Source: Synechocystis sp. PCC 7509 (GTDB taxonomy: Bacteria; Cyanobacteriota; Cyanobacteriia; Cyanobacteriales; Chroococcidiopsidaceae). From it: 64,000 bases of DNA. Position 1 is the stretch's first letter. Each line of letters opens with the position of its first letter. Location: assembly GCF_000332075.2 (NCBI RefSeq), contig NZ_KI966369.1:18888-82887 (forward strand), read 5' to 3'. This document shows, one piece after another, positions 29,249 through 38,787 of this stretch. The translations under genes and the position numbers were made by a program. The notes under the pieces were generated by a model. That model was not told where the DNA came from. It made no database searches and was given only the letters and a program-made list of their open reading frames with translations.

Positions 29249-30223
29249 ATGAGCAATGATATTGATTCTGAGTTAAACCAATGGCTAGAAATGCTCCAGT
29301 CGCCTGACCTAAGCGATCGCCTAATTGCGGTTAAAAGTCTTCAACATCTAGGTGATGAGGATGCAATAGATCCGCTAATTGCGGCTTTGGGCGACGAAAG
29401 CCTTGCTGTACAGAAACTAGCAGTAACCGCGCTTTGGGAACTTGCTAACCCTAAAGCAGTGCCAGCTTTACTAGAGTGTCTTGCCTCCCCAGATCCAGAG
29501 ATTCGCGCCGAAGCCCTCTCAGCTTTGGGCGAACTTATTTCCCCCGATCGCTTGCTGTTACTCTTAGACGCGCTACATCGAGACGATCTAAATATGCAAC
29601 TTAACGTGCTTATTTTGCTAAGAAAGATTCACGATGCTCAGTCTTTGCCTTACGTTCTACCCTTTTTTGAGTCAGAAAATGCTCTAGCTAGAGAAGCCGC
29701 CGTAACTACACTGCGTTATCTCAACCAAGTAGAAAGATGCGATCGCGCAATTCCATTACTATCCGATCCTGACGACAGCGTGCGTCGATCTACAGCCTTA
29801 ACTTTGGGACACTTGACAGATCCAGAAGTAGTTTCTTGCCTCTGTCAAGCACTAAATTCCGATGTGGATTGGCAAGTACGTCGTAATGCCGCCAAAGCCC
29901 TAGAACTTCATGCCGATCCTACAGCAGTGGTGGCTCTAGAAACAGCGATCGCCGATGAGCATTGGCAGGTGCGAAAGTTTGCCTTACAAGCATGGCAAAA
30001 AACTCCCGATAACCGCACCATGCCAATTTTAATTAAGGCGCTAACCGACGAATACTCCGATGTCCGTAGAGAAGCCGCGAAATCTCTTGCAGCTTTAAAA
30101 AATCCCGGCGCTCTAAACGCCCTTCAGCAATCCTTGGACGACCCGGACAAAGACGTATGTATCTACACACAAAGAGCTATTGAGACGATTCAAGCAGCCA
30201 CAAAAGAGATATCTAATGCCTAG
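29249..30223 (+). CDS. HEAT-repeat protein
   Basis: 324 residues from the ATG at 29249 with AAGGAG upstream. It is built of about nine HEAT/PBS-lyase-type helical repeats (for example DPLIAALGDESLAVQKLAVTA, VRREAAKSLAALKNPGA). There is no catalytic motif. Such proteins act as scaffolds or cofactor-loading helpers. In this operon it may assist assembly or docking of the flavoprotein/ferredoxin pair. Its end overlaps the start of the Mrp gene by 8 bases. Confidence 0.85.
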   Translation: MSNDIDSELNQWLEMLQSPDLSDRLIAVKSLQHLGDEDAIDPLIAALGDESLAVQKLAVTALWELANPKAVPALLECLASPDPEIRAEALSALGELISPDRLLLLLDALHRDDLNMQLNVLILLRKIHDAQSLPYVLPFFESENALAREAAVTTLRYLNQVERCDRAIPLLSDPDDSVRRSTALTLGHLTDPEVVSCLCQALNSDVDWQVRRNAAKALELHADPTAVVALETAIADEHWQVRKFALQAWQKTPDNRTMPILIKALTDEYSDVRREAAKSLAALKNPGALNALQQSLDDPDKDVCIYTQRAIETIQAATKEISNA

Positions 30224-31286
30224 CCATCAGTCCCCTTTTCGGCAAACTAACTTAGAAGATCGAGAGCCTCTACCCCCCGATCCGATTAGCGAAGTTCGTA
30301 ATCAAGAAGTTGTCCGTTGCCTTAAACAGGTAATTGAACCAACTTTGAAAAACGACATTATCAGCTTGGGAATGGTGCGAAATCTGCGAGTTGTGGAAGG
30401 TTATATCTATCTGCGCCTCTATATAGGCAGACACCAGCACGATCTGCAAACAGAAATTCAACAGATCCTTGCACCCCTAACTTGGTGTAAAAAAACTTAT
30501 ATCCAAGTTTGTACAATTCCTGGGGTGAAAACTACCTTAGCAATTTCTAGCGGTAAAGGTGGGGTGGGTAAATCTACAACTTCTGTCAATTTAGCGGTTG
30601 CCCTAAGCTTGCAAGGCTTTAAAGTTGGTTTACTAGACGCGGATGTTTACGGCCCCAATGTTCCCCAAATGCTAGGATTAGGACGTGCCGAAGTAAAAGT
30701 AATTGAAACTTCCAACGGTCAAAAGTTTCTGCCTTTAGAAGCTTACGGTATAAAAGTTATGTCAGTAGGGTTATTGGCAGAACCGGAACATCCCTTAGCG
30801 TGGCGAGGGCCGGTTTTACACAAGATCGTCACTCAGTTTATTCACGATGTGGAATGGGGAGAACTTGACTATTTGCTCATCGATCTGCCTCCAGGTACGG
30901 GAGATGCTCAAATTACCATCGTCCAAGAAAGTCCGATTTGTGGGGTTCTGCTGGTTACAACTCCTCAACAAGTGGCGGTTTCTGATGTCCGGCGCAGCAT
31001 CCATATGTTTCGCCGGGTGGGGATTCCAGTATTAGGGATTATTGAAAACATGAGCTATTTAATTTGCAGTAAGTGTGGAGAGCATACGCCAATTTTTGGT
31101 AGTGGCGGCGGAAAACAGTTATCGATGGAACTCCACGCGCCCTTATTAGGACAAATCCCTATCGACCCGCTTCTTTGCAATGGCGGCGATACCGGAGCGC
31201 CTCTAACCCTAGTAAACCCAGATTCTACAGTGGGTCAAGTGTTTGTACAAATGGCTGGGGCGATCGCCACAACTTTTGGCGACTAA
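30216..31286 (+). CDS. mrp: Mrp/NBP35-type Fe-S cluster carrier ATPase
   Basis: 356 residues from the ATG at 30216. An N-terminal MIP18/DUF59-like domain (EVVRCLKQVIEPTLKNDI) is followed by the deviant P-loop SSGKGGVGKST near 110 and LLIDLPPGTGDAQIT. A C-terminal CSKCG pair near 283 is the bridging-cluster site of the family. It is a second, operon-borne Mrp probably dedicated to the ferredoxin or flavoprotein. The start lies inside the end of the HEAT gene, showing tight coupling. Confidence 0.9.
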   Translation: MPSHQSPFRQTNLEDREPLPPDPISEVRNQEVVRCLKQVIEPTLKNDIISLGMVRNLRVVEGYIYLRLYIGRHQHDLQTEIQQILAPLTWCKKTYIQVCTIPGVKTTLAISSGKGGVGKSTTSVNLAVALSLQGFKVGLLDADVYGPNVPQMLGLGRAEVKVIETSNGQKFLPLEAYGIKVMSVGLLAEPEHPLAWRGPVLHKIVTQFIHDVEWGELDYLLIDLPPGTGDAQITIVQESPICGVLLVTTPQQVAVSDVRRSIHMFRRVGIPVLGIIENMSYLICSKCGEHTPIFGSGGGKQLSMELHAPLLGQIPIDPLLCNGGDTGAPLTLVNPDSTVGQVFVQMAGAIATTFGD

Positions 31287-31321
31287 TTAATTCTTCGTAT
31301 TTTTCCACTAATGAGGTTGCT

Positions 31322-32368
31322 GTGCGGCATAGTTTGAAGCTGAAAGTGCAGGCACGATTTCCTAAGAAATCTGCGGCAATTAGACTACAGCGCTGGTTAT
31401 TGCAGATACTTCCAGGGGTAAGCTTAACGGCGGGGTTAGCTTTTTTAGCGATTTTGATGCGATCGCATCTTGGACTAAATTTCTTTAGCTCTTTGACTTG
31501 GGCGATTCTGCTGGGAATGCTGCTTCGTAATACTGTCGGTGTTGCTCAAGTTTACCAACCAGGAATTACTTTTTGTCTCAAGCGTATTCTCAAGTTGGGT
31601 ATTATTTTACTAGGAATGCAACTAAACCTAACTCAAGCGATTTCTATTGGCGCTCCTGGACTATTTGTTGCTGTCACTTCTGTAGTTAGCACTTTCTTTT
31701 TTACTTGTTGGATCGGACAACGGCTAAAAGTTAGCAAAAAATTGACTCAATTAATTGCTGGAGGTACATCAATTTGCGGTGCGGCGGCAGTGGTAGCAGT
31801 GGGGACAGCAATTGATAGCTCCGAAGAAGATACAGCTTATGCGGTTGCCTTAGTCACAGTGTTTGGCGCTGCTTCGATGCTAATTTATCCGCTATTACCT
31901 GCTTTACTTGACCTGACACCGCAAGCTTATGGTTTATGGTGTGGTGCTTCTATTCATGAAGTTGTCCAGGCGATCGCTGCGGCTTTTGAAACAAATCCCC
32001 TTAGTGGTGAAGTGGCAACGATTGCGAAATTATCACGGGTCATGCTACTAGCGCCGATTACACTATTACTAGGTTTATCATCAGTAGATCGGACGGCAGG
32101 AAAATCGCGTAAACTGCCGATTCCCTGGTTTGTGCTAGGTTTCATTGTCTTAATCTTAATTAATAGCCTCAACTTTATTCCTGAGACTTTGAGAATAGCG
32201 ATCGTCGATTTCAATCAGTTTTTATTAACAACCGCTTTAGCTGCAATGGGTTTAGCCACCAATATACAGTGTATTAAACTGCTAGGACTTAAACCTATCT
32301 ATTTAGGAACAATGTCTTGGCTATTTATTTCTCTAGTAAGTCTTGGCTTGATAAAGTTGCTTTATTAA
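31322..32368 (+). CDS. YeiH-family membrane protein (putative sulfate/anion exporter)
   Basis: About 348 residues from a GTG at 31322 with GAGG five bases upstream; the longer frame from 31175 overlaps the Mrp gene. About ten hydrophobic segments are seen. Family motifs include GIILLGMQLNLTQ, GGTSICGAAAVVAVG and WCGASIHEVVQAIAAA. YeiH proteins are annotated as conserved membrane proteins and possible sulfate or sulfite exporters; experimental support is thin. At the end of this cluster it would suit export of an oxidised sulfur product. Confidence 0.85.
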   Translation: MRHSLKLKVQARFPKKSAAIRLQRWLLQILPGVSLTAGLAFLAILMRSHLGLNFFSSLTWAILLGMLLRNTVGVAQVYQPGITFCLKRILKLGIILLGMQLNLTQAISIGAPGLFVAVTSVVSTFFFTCWIGQRLKVSKKLTQLIAGGTSICGAAAVVAVGTAIDSSEEDTAYAVALVTVFGAASMLIYPLLPALLDLTPQAYGLWCGASIHEVVQAIAAAFETNPLSGEVATIAKLSRVMLLAPITLLLGLSSVDRTAGKSRKLPIPWFVLGFIVLILINSLNFIPETLRIAIVDFNQFLLTTALAAMGLATNIQCIKLLGLKPIYLGTMSWLFISLVSLGLIKLLY

Positions 32369-32757
32369 ATTTTTGAATCTTTCCCATCTTCCTCATTTTT
32401 GCAACATAACTCTCATACTTATGCGTTGCTAAGTAGTGTAGATTGAAGGTTCATGCAACCAAGTATAACTTTTAACTAGAAACCATATACAGCAACGGTT
32501 ACAAAAATTTAGCTGAAGAACAGTTGAGCGAACAAAGCTTTATGGCAGTGTCTTCATTCTGAAAGACATTGCCTAAAATAAAATGAAATAGGCAAAGTTA
32601 TAGTTTATATTGCTTATCAAACAAACCCAGAAACGGGTTGGGCAAAGTGTAATTATCCTCTTTTGCCCCTGGTTACACAAAATACATTTTTCTATCATAA
32701 CTACTGTTGATAATATTTAGTCTGCATTCTATAGTCAAATACTAACTGGGTATTTTC
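32369..32757. other. Intergenic upstream of the COG0523 fragment
   Basis: About 390 bases. TTGCCTA at about 32570 and TAGGCAA about 20 bases later form an inverted repeat, and AACCC...GGGTT near 32625 another. TTGATAATATTTAG near 32707 resembles half of a cyanobacterial Zur box, which would suit a COG0523 gene, but the match is weak. Confidence 0.3.
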
Positions 32758-33005
32758 ATGATGATTTCTAAGCTTTGCCCTGTCCCCGTGACAATAATTA
32801 CCGGTTATCTTGGCTCTGGTAAAACTACGCTGGTTAATCGTATTTTGACCCAAAAACATGGGAAAAAAGTAGCAGTAATTGTCAATGAGTTTGGAGAAGT
32901 CAGCATTGATAGCCAGCTTATTGTAAATGCCAACGAAGAAATTTTACAAATGAATAATGGTTGTATCTGTTGCACAGTGCGGGGAGATTTGATTCGCATC
33001 TTCAG
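32758..33005 (+). pseudogene. CobW/COG0523 metal-chaperone GTPase, cut by an IS6 element
   Basis: 83 residues of a COG0523 GTPase (normally 300-400). The P-loop GYLGSGKTT and the metal-binding GCICC motif are present, with VNEFGEV between. The frame runs into the left end of the IS6 element at 33006 and terminates there. The rest of the gene is not in the window. Family members deliver zinc, cobalt or iron and are often controlled by Zur. Confidence 0.85.
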
Positions 33006-33838
33006 GGTTGTGTTGCAAAAAATGGTAGGCTGAAATAATTCCGCTAGAGAAAATCATTGTACCGGCCTCTAATGAATTCTAAATCCCCCTTCAAGTGGCG
33101 GCATTATCAGTCAGAAATCATCCTACGTTGTGTTCGGTGGTATCTAAGCTATCCGCTTTCCTATCGCCAAGTAACAGAGATGGTGAACGAGCGGGGATTA
33201 GATATACATCACAGCACCGTCTTCCGTTGGGTGCAAGAATATAGTCCAGAAATGGACAAACGAGTCAGACCGTATCTAAAGCTTACTAATGACTCATGGC
33301 GGGTAGATGAAACCTATATTTTGGTCAAAGGCAAGCAGAAGTATTTATACCGAGCAGTCGATTCGGCAGGGAACACCTTAGACTTCCTCCTCACAGCGAA
33401 GCGGGATGCGAAAGCGGCGAAACGGTTTTTGCGTAAGACATTGAAAGCAATTCACACTTCCGTACCAAGAGTCATCACTGTGGATAAGAACCCTGCTTAT
33501 CCAAAAGCGATTAACGTACTCAAAGCTGCCAATAAGTTACCCGAAGTAGTGAAATTACGACAGATTAAATATCTCAATAATATTGTGGAGCAAGACCATC
33601 GCGGGGATAAAACGATTAGTCAAACCAGGAATGGGATTTGGCTCCTTCAACACTGCAAGAAGAACCATTCGGGGATATGAAACTCTGAACATGGTTAGAA
33701 AAGGACAAGTTATTGGTGTTCCCAGGGGAGCCATCAAAGAGCGACTTGTCTTTATCTATCAAATCTTTGGGGTAGTTGCATAATTTCAACTCCTGCCACA
33801 GGGGTTTTCTGTCTTCACTAAGTTTTTGCAACACAACC
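33006..33838 (+). mobile_element. IS6-family element, copy 1 (frameshifted)
   Basis: 833 bp bounded by GGTTGTGTTGCAAAAA and TTTTTGCAACACAACC. It is one base longer than the other copies: an extra C near 33602 (catcgCgggg) shifts the transposase frame so the protein ends after about 180 correct residues. Thus this copy is probably inactive. It is followed directly by a partial second copy. No 8-bp target duplication is seen. Confidence 0.9.
33057..33680 (+). pseudogene. IS6-family transposase, frameshifted
   Basis: Same protein as the intact copies (HTH then DDE: VDETYILVKG, VITVDKNPAYP, LNNIVEQDHRG) up to residue 183. Then a one-base insertion replaces the C-terminus with an unrelated tail. 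The DDE residues remain, but the conserved C-terminal region is lost. Confidence 0.85.
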
Positions 33839-34413
33839 AGTCAGACCGTATCTAAAGCTTACTAATGACTCATGGCGGGTAGATGAAACCTATATTTTGG
33901 TCAAAGGCAAGCAGAAGTATTTATACCGAGCAGTCGATTCGGCAGGGAACACCTTAGACTTCCTCCTCACAGCGAAGCGGGATGCGAAAGCGGCGAAACG
34001 GTTTTTGCGTAAGACATTGAAAGCAATTCACACTTCCGTACCAAGAGTCATCACTGTGGATAAGAACCCTGCTTATCCAAAAGCGATTAACGTACTCAAA
34101 GCTGCCAATAAGTTACCCGAAGTAGTGAAATTACGACAGATTAAATATCTCAATAATATTGTGGAGCAAGACCATCGGGGGATAAAACGATTAGTCAAAC
34201 CAGGAATGGGATTTGGCTCCTTCAACACTGCAAGAAGAACCATTCGGGGATATGAAACTCTGAACATGGTTAGAAAAGGACAAGTTATTGGTGTTCCCAG
34301 GGGAGCCATCAAAGAGCGACTTGTCTTTATCTATCAAATCTTTGGGGTAGTTGCATAATTTCAACTCCTGCCACAGGGGTTTTCTGTCTTCACTAAGTTT
34401 TTGCAACACAACC
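33839..34413 (+). mobile_element. IS6-family element, 5'-truncated copy 2
   Basis: 575 bp identical to the last 575 bases of the full element, including the right inverted repeat. It starts at AGTCAGACCG right after copy 1. The arrangement is what an adjacent deletion during IS6 transposition would leave. It carries the C-terminal part of the transposase, beginning just before the DDE region, without a start of its own. Confidence 0.88.
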
Positions 34414-34617
34414 TCAATTTGAATCACTCAATTATTTCTACTTAAATGCTTTATTCTCATTTAATCTGGTCTGAAATTTATGATTTCGGTCTGTTATCGT
34501 TTAATGTGGTTCTATTCTTACTTAATGTGGTCTCAATCACCCTTTTGTTCTCATTTAATGTGGTCTCAAAAACCCGATGATTTCGGGTCGGAGCGATTAT
34601 GATTTCAGGTCGCTACA
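34414..34617 (-). mobile_element. Solo left end of the Tn7-like element
   Basis: Read on the minus strand from 34617 this begins TGTAGCGACC and follows the left end of the 18447 element closely. Subrepeats are at about 34566-34545, 34533-34512, 34511-34493 and 34472-34451, and homology goes on to GTGATTCAAAT. It matches the left end, not the right end. The element body is missing, cut by IS6 copy 2 at 34413. The outer side interrupts an ISAs1-type transposase. Confidence 0.7.
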
Positions 34618-35437
34618 GTTAGTTTGTAGATATTGTTTTCCAGAGCGGATACCAATGCGTTCAACTTGAATGAAGCTTTTTGCTCCAGACCAATCGAAGT
34701 CGATGCCACGGAGGTCAGCGAAAACACTTACGAGTCTACAGGTTGTTCGACCTCGGTTTTTCTCAATATCAACAAACCGTTCGCAAGGTTTTTGAGCTTC
34801 GGCAAGCGTTTTAAGTTGTGCCAGTAGTCGAGGTTGATTCCCTTTAACGGTGATCAGGTAATCGTTGCCGCCCTCAATAATCAGCTTAGTATTTTTTTTG
34901 GCAGTGCAGGGCATCTAGCGTAAACACCACTTCTTCAAGTTGCAATGCCTCCAACATTGTTTGTACTACTTTCAACTCACTATTGTGTTTCGATTCAAAC
35001 TGTTGGCTAGCAAGCACTATCCCTTGGTTATGCCTATAAACCGAAACCATATTAACGAAGTTTTGGTAAGCCGTTCCCGGTTCTGTGACCGTTCCTCTAA
35101 TACTCTTGCCGTCCATCGCTACCCACTCACCTGGTTCGGTATCGAAAGTGCTGTTAACCCATTGCCCGAACTGCTGCGCCAGCGCTTGAAAGTCAAGCTT
35201 TTGTAAGATGCGACGAAAAGTAGTATCCGATGGCAGGCGAGTTACCGTTAGTCCTAGTTGCTCGCTGACTGCCCCGTAGTGTCGCGCCCCAAAGTCTTCG
35301 AGTGCATAGTAACTTCGGCATCCACTAATTGTTCCCATGATAACTAATAGTAAAATTAGCCAAAGTGGATAACGTCTACCTTGAGCAGCGCGGAAATCTC
35401 TAATTTCTTGAAGTGATTGGATTAAGTTTGTCCCCAT
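34618..35437 (-). pseudogene. ISAs1-family transposase, frameshifted and 3'-truncated
   Basis: Two frames make one transposase. The first (35437-34886) has the N-terminal DDE_Tnp_1-associated region and AMDGKSIRGTV. The second continues from DALHCQKK into NDYLITVKGNQPRLL. The join is at a run of eight A's on the coding strand near 34892-34899; seven would restore the frame. The 3' end stops where the TGTAGCG end of the Tn7-like element begins (34617). The element is therefore older than that insertion. Confidence 0.8.
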
Positions 35438-35615
35438 TTCCTTTCTTCAATTCATTCATCTCAATTATTCTAATATTTCTTTAAGCAACGAATTATCCCT
35501 GGGGCTTACACCTACATCGACCTTGAAGTTCAACCTCTAGTGACAGTAATCTGCTGTCGGGTTGGGTAGCTTATGTACGGGCTGTTTACCGCGATTTAGC
35601 TACCAGCGAATCGCA

Positions 35616-36956
35616 CTAAGGGCTTTCGTTCAGATATGCCCCATCGAGGATCTCTGACAAATTATAACCGCGCAGTTCCTCAACCCAGTGATAAATAAAC
35701 TTCAGATCGCCATCTTTCTCCTCTAAATTCTTATTAGGGTTGTAGATGCGGAATGTATCAGACAACGGATTAGTTACTCCTGCTTGCATCTGCCACTGCC
35801 AATTGTCTATGCCCAGATTCCCGTCAATCAGTTGCTGCATATAATGTTCAGCCCCGTGATGCCATGAGATGCCGCCGTTGATACATAGGAAAGTAGCGCA
35901 CATTGCCCTCATCCGAAAATTCATCCACCCCATTGTTTTGAGTTGCCGCATCGACGCATCTACTAAAGGAAAGCCTGTTTGCCCTTCTTTCCAGGCAGCA
36001 AATAACTCTTGCTTCTCCTCACTTAATTCGGCAGGTGAGTAATACTCATCGAACTCTGGGTAACGGTTGGTATCTACTAACTCTGGGTGGAAGTACAACC
36101 GTTGAGTAAAACTATCGTGCCAGCGCAGGCGATCGCGGAATGCCTTAAGCGAAAACTGGGCTTTGGGATTATTGGCTAATTCGGCAGCTTTAGCTTTGGT
36201 ACTTTGGTAAACCTGGCGAACAGAAATAGTACCAAAAGTCAGATGCGGTGATAGGTGGGACGTAGCACCTTGCTGAGTCAACCAAGGGCGCGAGATTTTC
36301 CAATGATATCCGTGAAAGCGAGAATTTAAGAACGAGTTTAAGGTAGCGATCGCCTGTGTTTCGCCGCCACTAAAATAAGTGTTCTCTGTTTCCCAGAATT
36401 GGTTATACTTTTGCTTCAATTGATCGAAGGTAAGCTGCGGCAGATCGATTTGTAGTGCTGGCGTGTTGATTTGTTCTGGCGTTGGATGCAACGGCTGCCG
36501 CAGGTAGGTGTAGTATTCTTCCATCCATTCATCGCGGCGGTTTTCATCAGTTTGCAGAAAGTTGTTTAGTCCCTGGTGGTATTCAAGGCTGTGTTCGCGG
36601 TAGAAATTTATGATTTGGCGATCGCGCTCAATCCCGTACTGCACTTGTACGTCACGGTTGAAAAATAGTTTAGGGCGATCGCCTTGTTGGATCAGTTGGC
36701 AGGTAAGCTCTTGAATTACATTGAGGCTATTACCTTCAAACAAATAAAGTTGACTACCCCGCTCTCTAAGGTTTCTATCTAAGTCTTCCAACGACTCGAA
36801 CAAGAATTTGACTCTGGCTTTGCCTACCTCAGCTTGCTCGTAGAACCAGGGGTCTATAATGAAGCAGGGCAAAACTTCAGCGTTATCGGCAGTAGATAGA
36901 GCGGCAATCTCGTTGTCACTCAACCGTAAATCCCGTCTAAGCCAGAGTATGTGCAT
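35616..36956 (-). CDS. Photolyase/cryptochrome-family FAD protein, C-terminus probably missing
   Basis: 446 residues. The N-terminal alpha/beta photolyase domain starts LWLRRDLRLSDN. The FAD domain has HLTFGTISVRQVYQ, RDRLRWHDSFTQ, ASMRQLKTMGWMNFRMR, DNWQWQMQAG and FRIYNPNKN. The frame stops after LDGAYLNESP, where family members usually go on for some 40-60 residues, so the tail may have been lost in a rearrangement near 35615. The FAD core is complete. It could be a CPD photolyase or a DASH/cryptochrome relative. Confidence 0.82.
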   Translation of the reverse strand: MHILWLRRDLRLSDNEIAALSTADNAEVLPCFIIDPWFYEQAEVGKARVKFLFESLEDLDRNLRERGSQLYLFEGNSLNVIQELTCQLIQQGDRPKLFFNRDVQVQYGIERDRQIINFYREHSLEYHQGLNNFLQTDENRRDEWMEEYYTYLRQPLHPTPEQINTPALQIDLPQLTFDQLKQKYNQFWETENTYFSGGETQAIATLNSFLNSRFHGYHWKISRPWLTQQGATSHLSPHLTFGTISVRQVYQSTKAKAAELANNPKAQFSLKAFRDRLRWHDSFTQRLYFHPELVDTNRYPEFDEYYSPAELSEEKQELFAAWKEGQTGFPLVDASMRQLKTMGWMNFRMRAMCATFLCINGGISWHHGAEHYMQQLIDGNLGIDNWQWQMQAGVTNPLSDTFRIYNPNKNLEEKDGDLKFIYHWVEELRGYNLSEILDGAYLNESP

Positions 36957-37118
36957 TCGTGATTTGTACTATTTTTGTACTATTACCTCTTTATTATCCT
37001 GGTTTTTTGCAGGTGATGCTGAAGGCAATTCGCTTTGCGATCAGCGTTCATTAACGATCAAACAATTTGCTTAATTGAGTCAAGATGGGATTACTATCCC
37101 AAGCTACATTCAAATTTT

Positions 37119-37252
37119 ATGTTTCGAGTCGCTACCAAAGGATTTTCGCAGGAGTTTAAAAGATGGACAGATGCGGTAAATACTGCCAATTCTCTCAAAC
37201 CTAAGTGCAAAAGCTGGTTGGAAGATATCAGAGTTTTTGATAATGAGAATTT
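37119..37252 (+). pseudogene. Unknown small gene, truncated by IS6 copy 3
   Basis: The frame begins MFRVATKGFSQEFKRWTDAV and runs 44 codons to the IS6 left end at 37253. I do not recognise it. Its 3' part is absent from the window. Confidence 0.4.
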
Positions 37253-38084
37253 GGTTGTGTTGCAAAAAATGGTAGGCTGAAATAATTCCGCTAGAGAAAA
37301 TCATTGTACCGGCCTCTAATGAATTCTAAATCCCCCTTCAAGTGGCGGCATTATCAGTCAGAAATCATCCTACGTTGTGTTCGGTGGTATCTAAGCTATC
37401 CGCTTTCCTATCGCCAAGTAACAGAGATGGTGAACGAGCGGGGATTAGATATACATCACAGCACCGTCTTCCGTTGGGTGCAAGAATATAGTCCAGAAAT
37501 GGACAAACGAGTCAGACCGTATCTAAAGCTTACTAATGACTCATGGCGGGTAGATGAAACCTATATTTTGGTCAAAGGCAAGCAGAAGTATTTATACCGA
37601 GCAGTCGATTCGGCAGGGAACACCTTAGACTTCCTCCTCACAGCGAAGCGGGATGCGAAAGCGGCGAAACGGTTTTTGCGTAAGACATTGAAAGCAATTC
37701 ACACTTCCGTACCAAGAGTCATCACTGTGGATAAGAACCCTGCTTATCCAAAAGCGATTAACGTACTCAAAGCTGCCAATAAGTTACCCGAAGTAGTGAA
37801 ATTACGACAGATTAAATATCTCAATAATATTGTGGAGCAAGACCATCGGGGGATAAAACGATTAGTCAAACCAGGAATGGGATTTGGCTCCTTCAACACT
37901 GCAAGAAGAACCATTCGGGGATATGAAACTCTGAACATGGTTAGAAAAGGACAAGTTATTGGTGTTCCCAGGGGAGCCATCAAAGAGCGACTTGTCTTTA
38001 TCTATCAAATCTTTGGGGTAGTTGCATAATTTCAACTCCTGCCACAGGGGTTTTCTGTCTTCACTAAGTTTTTGCAACACAACC
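37253..38084 (+). mobile_element. IS6-family element, copy 3 (intact)
   Basis: 832 bp with GGTTGTGTTGCAAAAA ends. Left neighbour 8-mer GAGAATTT and right neighbour CTCCTGCT differ, so there is no target duplication. It abuts a diverged IS6 remnant on the right. Confidence 0.93.
37304..38029 (+). CDS. IS6-family transposase
   Basis: 241 residues, full length. An N-terminal HTH (SYRQVTEMVNERGLDIHHST) is followed by DDE catalytic positions in WRVDETYILVKG, VITVDKNPAYPKA and NNIVEQDHRGIKR. The start lies 51 bases inside the left repeat. IS6 enzymes transpose by replicative cointegrate formation, which explains co-oriented copies and adjacent deletions. Confidence 0.93.
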   Translation: MYRPLMNSKSPFKWRHYQSEIILRCVRWYLSYPLSYRQVTEMVNERGLDIHHSTVFRWVQEYSPEMDKRVRPYLKLTNDSWRVDETYILVKGKQKYLYRAVDSAGNTLDFLLTAKRDAKAAKRFLRKTLKAIHTSVPRVITVDKNPAYPKAINVLKAANKLPEVVKLRQIKYLNNIVEQDHRGIKRLVKPGMGFGSFNTARRTIRGYETLNMVRKGQVIGVPRGAIKERLVFIYQIFGVVA

Positions 38085-38432
38085 CTCCTGCTTACCCAAA
38101 AGCGATATCTTTACTCAAAGCCGCTAAAAAGCTCTCCAAAATTGTAAAGTTACGACAGATTAAGTATCTTAATAACATTGTGGAGCAAGACCATCGAGCC
38201 ATTAAACGATTAGTCAAACCTGGAATGGGATTTTGCTCCTTCAACACTGCAAAAAGAACCCTTCGGGGATATGAAATTATGAACATGGTCAGAAAAGGAC
38301 AAGTCATTAGTGTTCCTAGGGGAGCAATCAAAGAGCGGATTCTCTTCACTCATCAGATTTTTGGACTATCTGCGTAATCGAAACTCCTGAAATAGGGGTT
38401 TTCTATCCTCACTAAGTTTTTGCGACACAACC
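38085..38432 (+). mobile_element. Remnant of a diverged IS6 relative
   Basis: A 3' fragment encoding about 95 residues similar to, but distinct from, the active copies (KRLVKPGMGFCSFNTAKRTL; IFGLSA end). It ends with TTTTTGCGACACAACC, one base different from the active right repeat. Its 5' part was lost where copy 3 now lies. Confidence 0.8.
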
Positions 38433-38787
38433 ACTATTCCTATCATCCCAAGAAGCCTTCTTTAGCTCTGGAATACAAGGGGTTTGCTTCACTTCCTCCT
38501 GCTATTTTCTAGCATCGAACTCACGTTTTCTTAAGATTATTCGCTGTGCCGCAACAAAAATAGTTTGTACCCCTTGCTCGATTAAACTTATGCTTCTATC
38601 TCTCGATAATCTTGGTTGCTAATATTGTTGAGATACTTGCAATGCCTGTATTTTTACTTCTTTGGACAACTTTTTTCTGCTTTAAGTGTGTTAATCGCTT
38701 TGGGATAAACAAGGTTCTTATCCTGCAATATTCAATGTATTTTTTACTTATGCTTTCAGCAACGCCGTAATTTGAATATTCATCAGC
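38433..38787. other. Intergenic, no gene recognised
   Basis: About 355 AT-rich bases between the IS6 remnant and the end of the XPB helicase gene. No gene or clear terminator. Confidence 0.4.

Noticed and set aside
32707-32720. Zur box before the COG0523 gene
   Set aside because: Only one half of the expected palindrome is seen; too weak to list as a site.
18447-34617. One 16-kb composite element bounded by the left end at 18447 and the end at 34617
   Set aside because: Both of these are left ends in opposite orientation, the 18447 element has its own right end at 19034, and the flanks GTACC and GTTAG do not match. Two separate insertions explain it better.
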